A model generated the notes under the pieces. The model had not been told where the DNA came from. It did not search any database and saw only the letters and a list, made by a program, of their open reading frames with translations. From Sphingobacterium sp. UBA1575 (GTDB lineage: Bacteria; Bacteroidota; Bacteroidia; Sphingobacteriales; Sphingobacteriaceae), in contig DCOH01000060.1 in the NCBI GenBank assembly GCA_002322865.1, positions 37,604 through 43,880 on the forward strand: a stretch of 6,277 bases of DNA, given 5' to 3'. The first letter of the stretch is position 1, and every line of letters starts with the position of its first letter. Below, one piece after another: positions 4,753 to 6,277 of this stretch. Made by a program: the position numbers and the translations under genes.

Positions 4753-6111
4753 ATGTTAAAAAGATTGTTGATCATTGATGATGAGGAGAAGTTACGCAAG
4801 TTACTCGCCAGAATCATCCAGCTGGAATGGGAGGATTATGAAATTGTACAGGCTTCGAACCTAAAGACCGGACTGCACTTGTTAAAACAAAGTGAATTTG
4901 ATGTGCTTTTGTGTGATGTAAAATTGCCGGATGGAAATGGTGTTGATTTTGTGCTGGAAGCTAAAAAACAACAACCCTTATTGGAAATATTATTGATGAC
5001 AGCTTTTGTGCAGATTGCAGACGGGGTACAGGCCATGAAAAATGGAGCATTTGATTATATCAGTAAAGGGGATGAGAACAATAGAATTATTCCACTTTTA
5101 TACAAGGCTTTCGAAAAGGTTGATCTCGCTAAAAAAGTGCTTCGTTTGGAAGCCCAGGTCGGTAAAAAATATGCATTTGATCAGATCATTGGCAAATCCA
5201 AGGTTATCCAAGAGGCTATCAAATTGGGAAAAAAGGTGGCAACCACAGATGCTACCGTATTATTATTAGGGGAGACGGGTACCGGAAAAGAAGTTTTTGC
5301 CCAGTCCATCCATTATGCGAGTCAACGGAAAGGGAAAAATTTCGTGGCTGTGAATTGTGCCGCCATCAGCAAAGAATTATTGGAATCGGAATTATTTGGA
5401 CATGTTGTAGGGGCATTTACAGGTGCATTGAAAGATAAAAAGGGCTTATTTGAAGAAGCCAACCAGGGAACTGTATTTTTAGATGAAATTGGGGAGATGC
5501 CGCTGGATCTCCAGGCAAAATTGCTTCGGGTATTGGAAACGGGCGAATTCTTAAGGGTTGGGGAAACTAAGCCAATTAAGGTTGACATTCGTGTAATCGC
5601 TGCGACCAATAGGGATTTGGAACAAGAAGTAGCTGAGGGAAACTTCAGAGCAGACCTGTTCTACAGGCTTTCCGTATTTACCATCCTCTTACCAAGCCTA
5701 AAGGAACGAAAGGAAGATATTCCTTTATTGGTAAATCATTTTGTAGGTATTCATGCAAGCAAACTTAATATTCCAAAACCAGAGGTTTCCGAAAATTATA
5801 TAAATGCCTTACAAAATTGGCATTGGAAAGGAAATATCCGTGAATTAAAGAACATGATTGAAAGAAGTTTGATTTTGAATGAAAACCAACATTTATCGTT
5901 GGATGCATTACCTTATGATATTCAGCAAGGTATTCAAGTCGAGCGGACAAACGAACTACAAACATTGAATGCCATGGAGAAGAATCATATTCAGAAAGTG
6001 CTTGCCCAAGTAAAAGGAAATAAAGCAGAAACCGCTAGAATATTGGGGATCGGCATAGCAACATTATATAGGAAATTAGACGAATATAAATTAGATAAAG
6101 AAATTCCTTAA
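4753..6111 (+). CDS. Sigma-54-dependent NtrC-type response regulator (REC, AAA+, Fis-type HTH)
   Basis: This 452-residue cytoplasmic regulator has three domains. The receiver (about 1-120) has the acidic pair Asp9/Asp10, the phosphoacceptor Asp55 in LLCDVKLPD, Thr83 and Lys105; the residue after Lys105 is Gly rather than the usual Pro. The AAA+ domain (about 143-380) has Walker A GETGTGKE (173-180), the sigma-54 contact loop GAFTGA (220-225), Walker B VFLDEIGE (241-248), ATNRDL (284-289), FRADLFYRL with the arginine-finger region (298-306) and sensor II GNIREL (360-365). A Fis-type helix-turn-helix lies at about 410-445. An intact GAFTGA means it should activate sigma-54 promoters when phosphorylated at Asp55. 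The residues before it are HVV where HEK or HER is common. No histidine kinase lies next to it in the window, and the terminator at 6136 suggests a single-gene transcript. Its targets are unknown. It is divergent from the hydrolase operon. Confidence 0.94.
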   Translation: MLKRLLIIDDEEKLRKLLARIIQLEWEDYEIVQASNLKTGLHLLKQSEFDVLLCDVKLPDGNGVDFVLEAKKQQPLLEILLMTAFVQIADGVQAMKNGAFDYISKGDENNRIIPLLYKAFEKVDLAKKVLRLEAQVGKKYAFDQIIGKSKVIQEAIKLGKKVATTDATVLLLGETGTGKEVFAQSIHYASQRKGKNFVAVNCAAISKELLESELFGHVVGAFTGALKDKKGLFEEANQGTVFLDEIGEMPLDLQAKLLRVLETGEFLRVGETKPIKVDIRVIAATNRDLEQEVAEGNFRADLFYRLSVFTILLPSLKERKEDIPLLVNHFVGIHASKLNIPKPEVSENYINALQNWHWKGNIRELKNMIERSLILNENQHLSLDALPYDIQQGIQVERTNELQTLNAMEKNHIQKVLAQVKGNKAETARILGIGIATLYRKLDEYKLDKEIP

Positions 6112-6135
6112 CCTTCCCAATTTCCAAAAAGGTTC

Positions 6136-6182
6136 ACCCTATCAAAATGAGAATAAACCTTCTCATTTTGATAGGGTTTTTT
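6136..6182 (+). terminator. Strong intrinsic terminator after the response regulator
   Basis: Bases 6136-6153 pair perfectly with 6160-6177 (18 bp, starting ACCCTATC) around the six-base loop TAAACC. Six T residues follow (6177-6182). It starts 24 bases after the response-regulator stop. This is a textbook rho-independent terminator and makes co-transcription with a downstream kinase gene unlikely. Confidence 0.9.
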
Positions 6183-6277
6183 ATTGGCTAAACATTCAAC
6201 AAAAGTATTAAATAACTGATTTTTAGCCTATTGAACTGTTTTTTCTGTTTATGGAATGTCCTTTGGCATTTAGGGTT
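6183..6277. other. Gene-free stretch at the window edge
   Basis: This AT-rich stretch has no supportable reading frame, RNA gene or clear promoter. The TTGGCA at 6263-6268 is not followed by a proper -12 element before the window ends. The next gene presumably lies beyond position 6277. Confidence 0.5.

Noticed and set aside
4836..5965. Several short frames (rightward and leftward) within the response-regulator gene
   Set aside because: The response regulator's receiver, AAA+ and helix-turn-helix motifs are continuous in one frame across the region, so these are shadows.
6263..6277. Sigma-54 (-24/-12) promoter at the right edge
   Set aside because: TTGGCA is present, but the -12 TTGC position does not match before the window ends.

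Overview
The window looks like chromosomal DNA from a Bacteroidota bacterium, most likely of the Sphingobacteriaceae (Sphingobacterium/Pedobacter type). The base composition is AT-rich, start regions lack strong Shine-Dalgarno sequences, at least one promoter-like site fits the Bacteroidota TAnnTTTG -7 box, and the protein types (lipid-anchored OmpA protein, DEFD-type DbpA-like helicase, ECF sigma factor paired with a multi-pass membrane protein) are typical of that phylum. The genus is inferred from style, not from a search.

Layout, left to right. Positions 1-48 hold the edge of a dispersed repeat with two CCTCGCAATGACG cores. A DEAD-box RNA helicase with a DbpA-type RNA-binding tail runs leftward (1359 to 49). 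A 285-bp divergent gap follows. It contains a rightward intrinsic terminator that belongs to no visible gene. An OmpA-family peptidoglycan-binding lipoprotein runs rightward (1645-2541). A perfect 17-bp hairpin resembling two abutted IS3/IS150-type ends separates it from a leftward three-gene cluster. That cluster, in transcription order, is an exported alpha/beta hydrolase (4598 to 3759), an ECF sigma factor (about 3747 to 3274) and a four-helix membrane protein (3284 to 2670). An NtrC-type response regulator runs rightward (4753-6111) and ends at a strong terminator. The last 95 bases hold no gene I can support.

The most interesting unit is the hydrolase, sigma and membrane-protein cluster. 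Its genes are tightly packed or overlapping. The membrane protein sits where an anti-sigma factor would be expected but has no zinc-binding or FecR-like anti-sigma signature. A TGTAAC/CGTATC pair upstream of the hydrolase resembles an ECF promoter, which would make the unit autoregulated. It may be a membrane-stress or envelope-signal circuit whose first product is a periplasmic hydrolase. The OmpA lipoprotein and the sigma-54 activator next to it may share an envelope theme, but nothing in the sequence proves a functional link.
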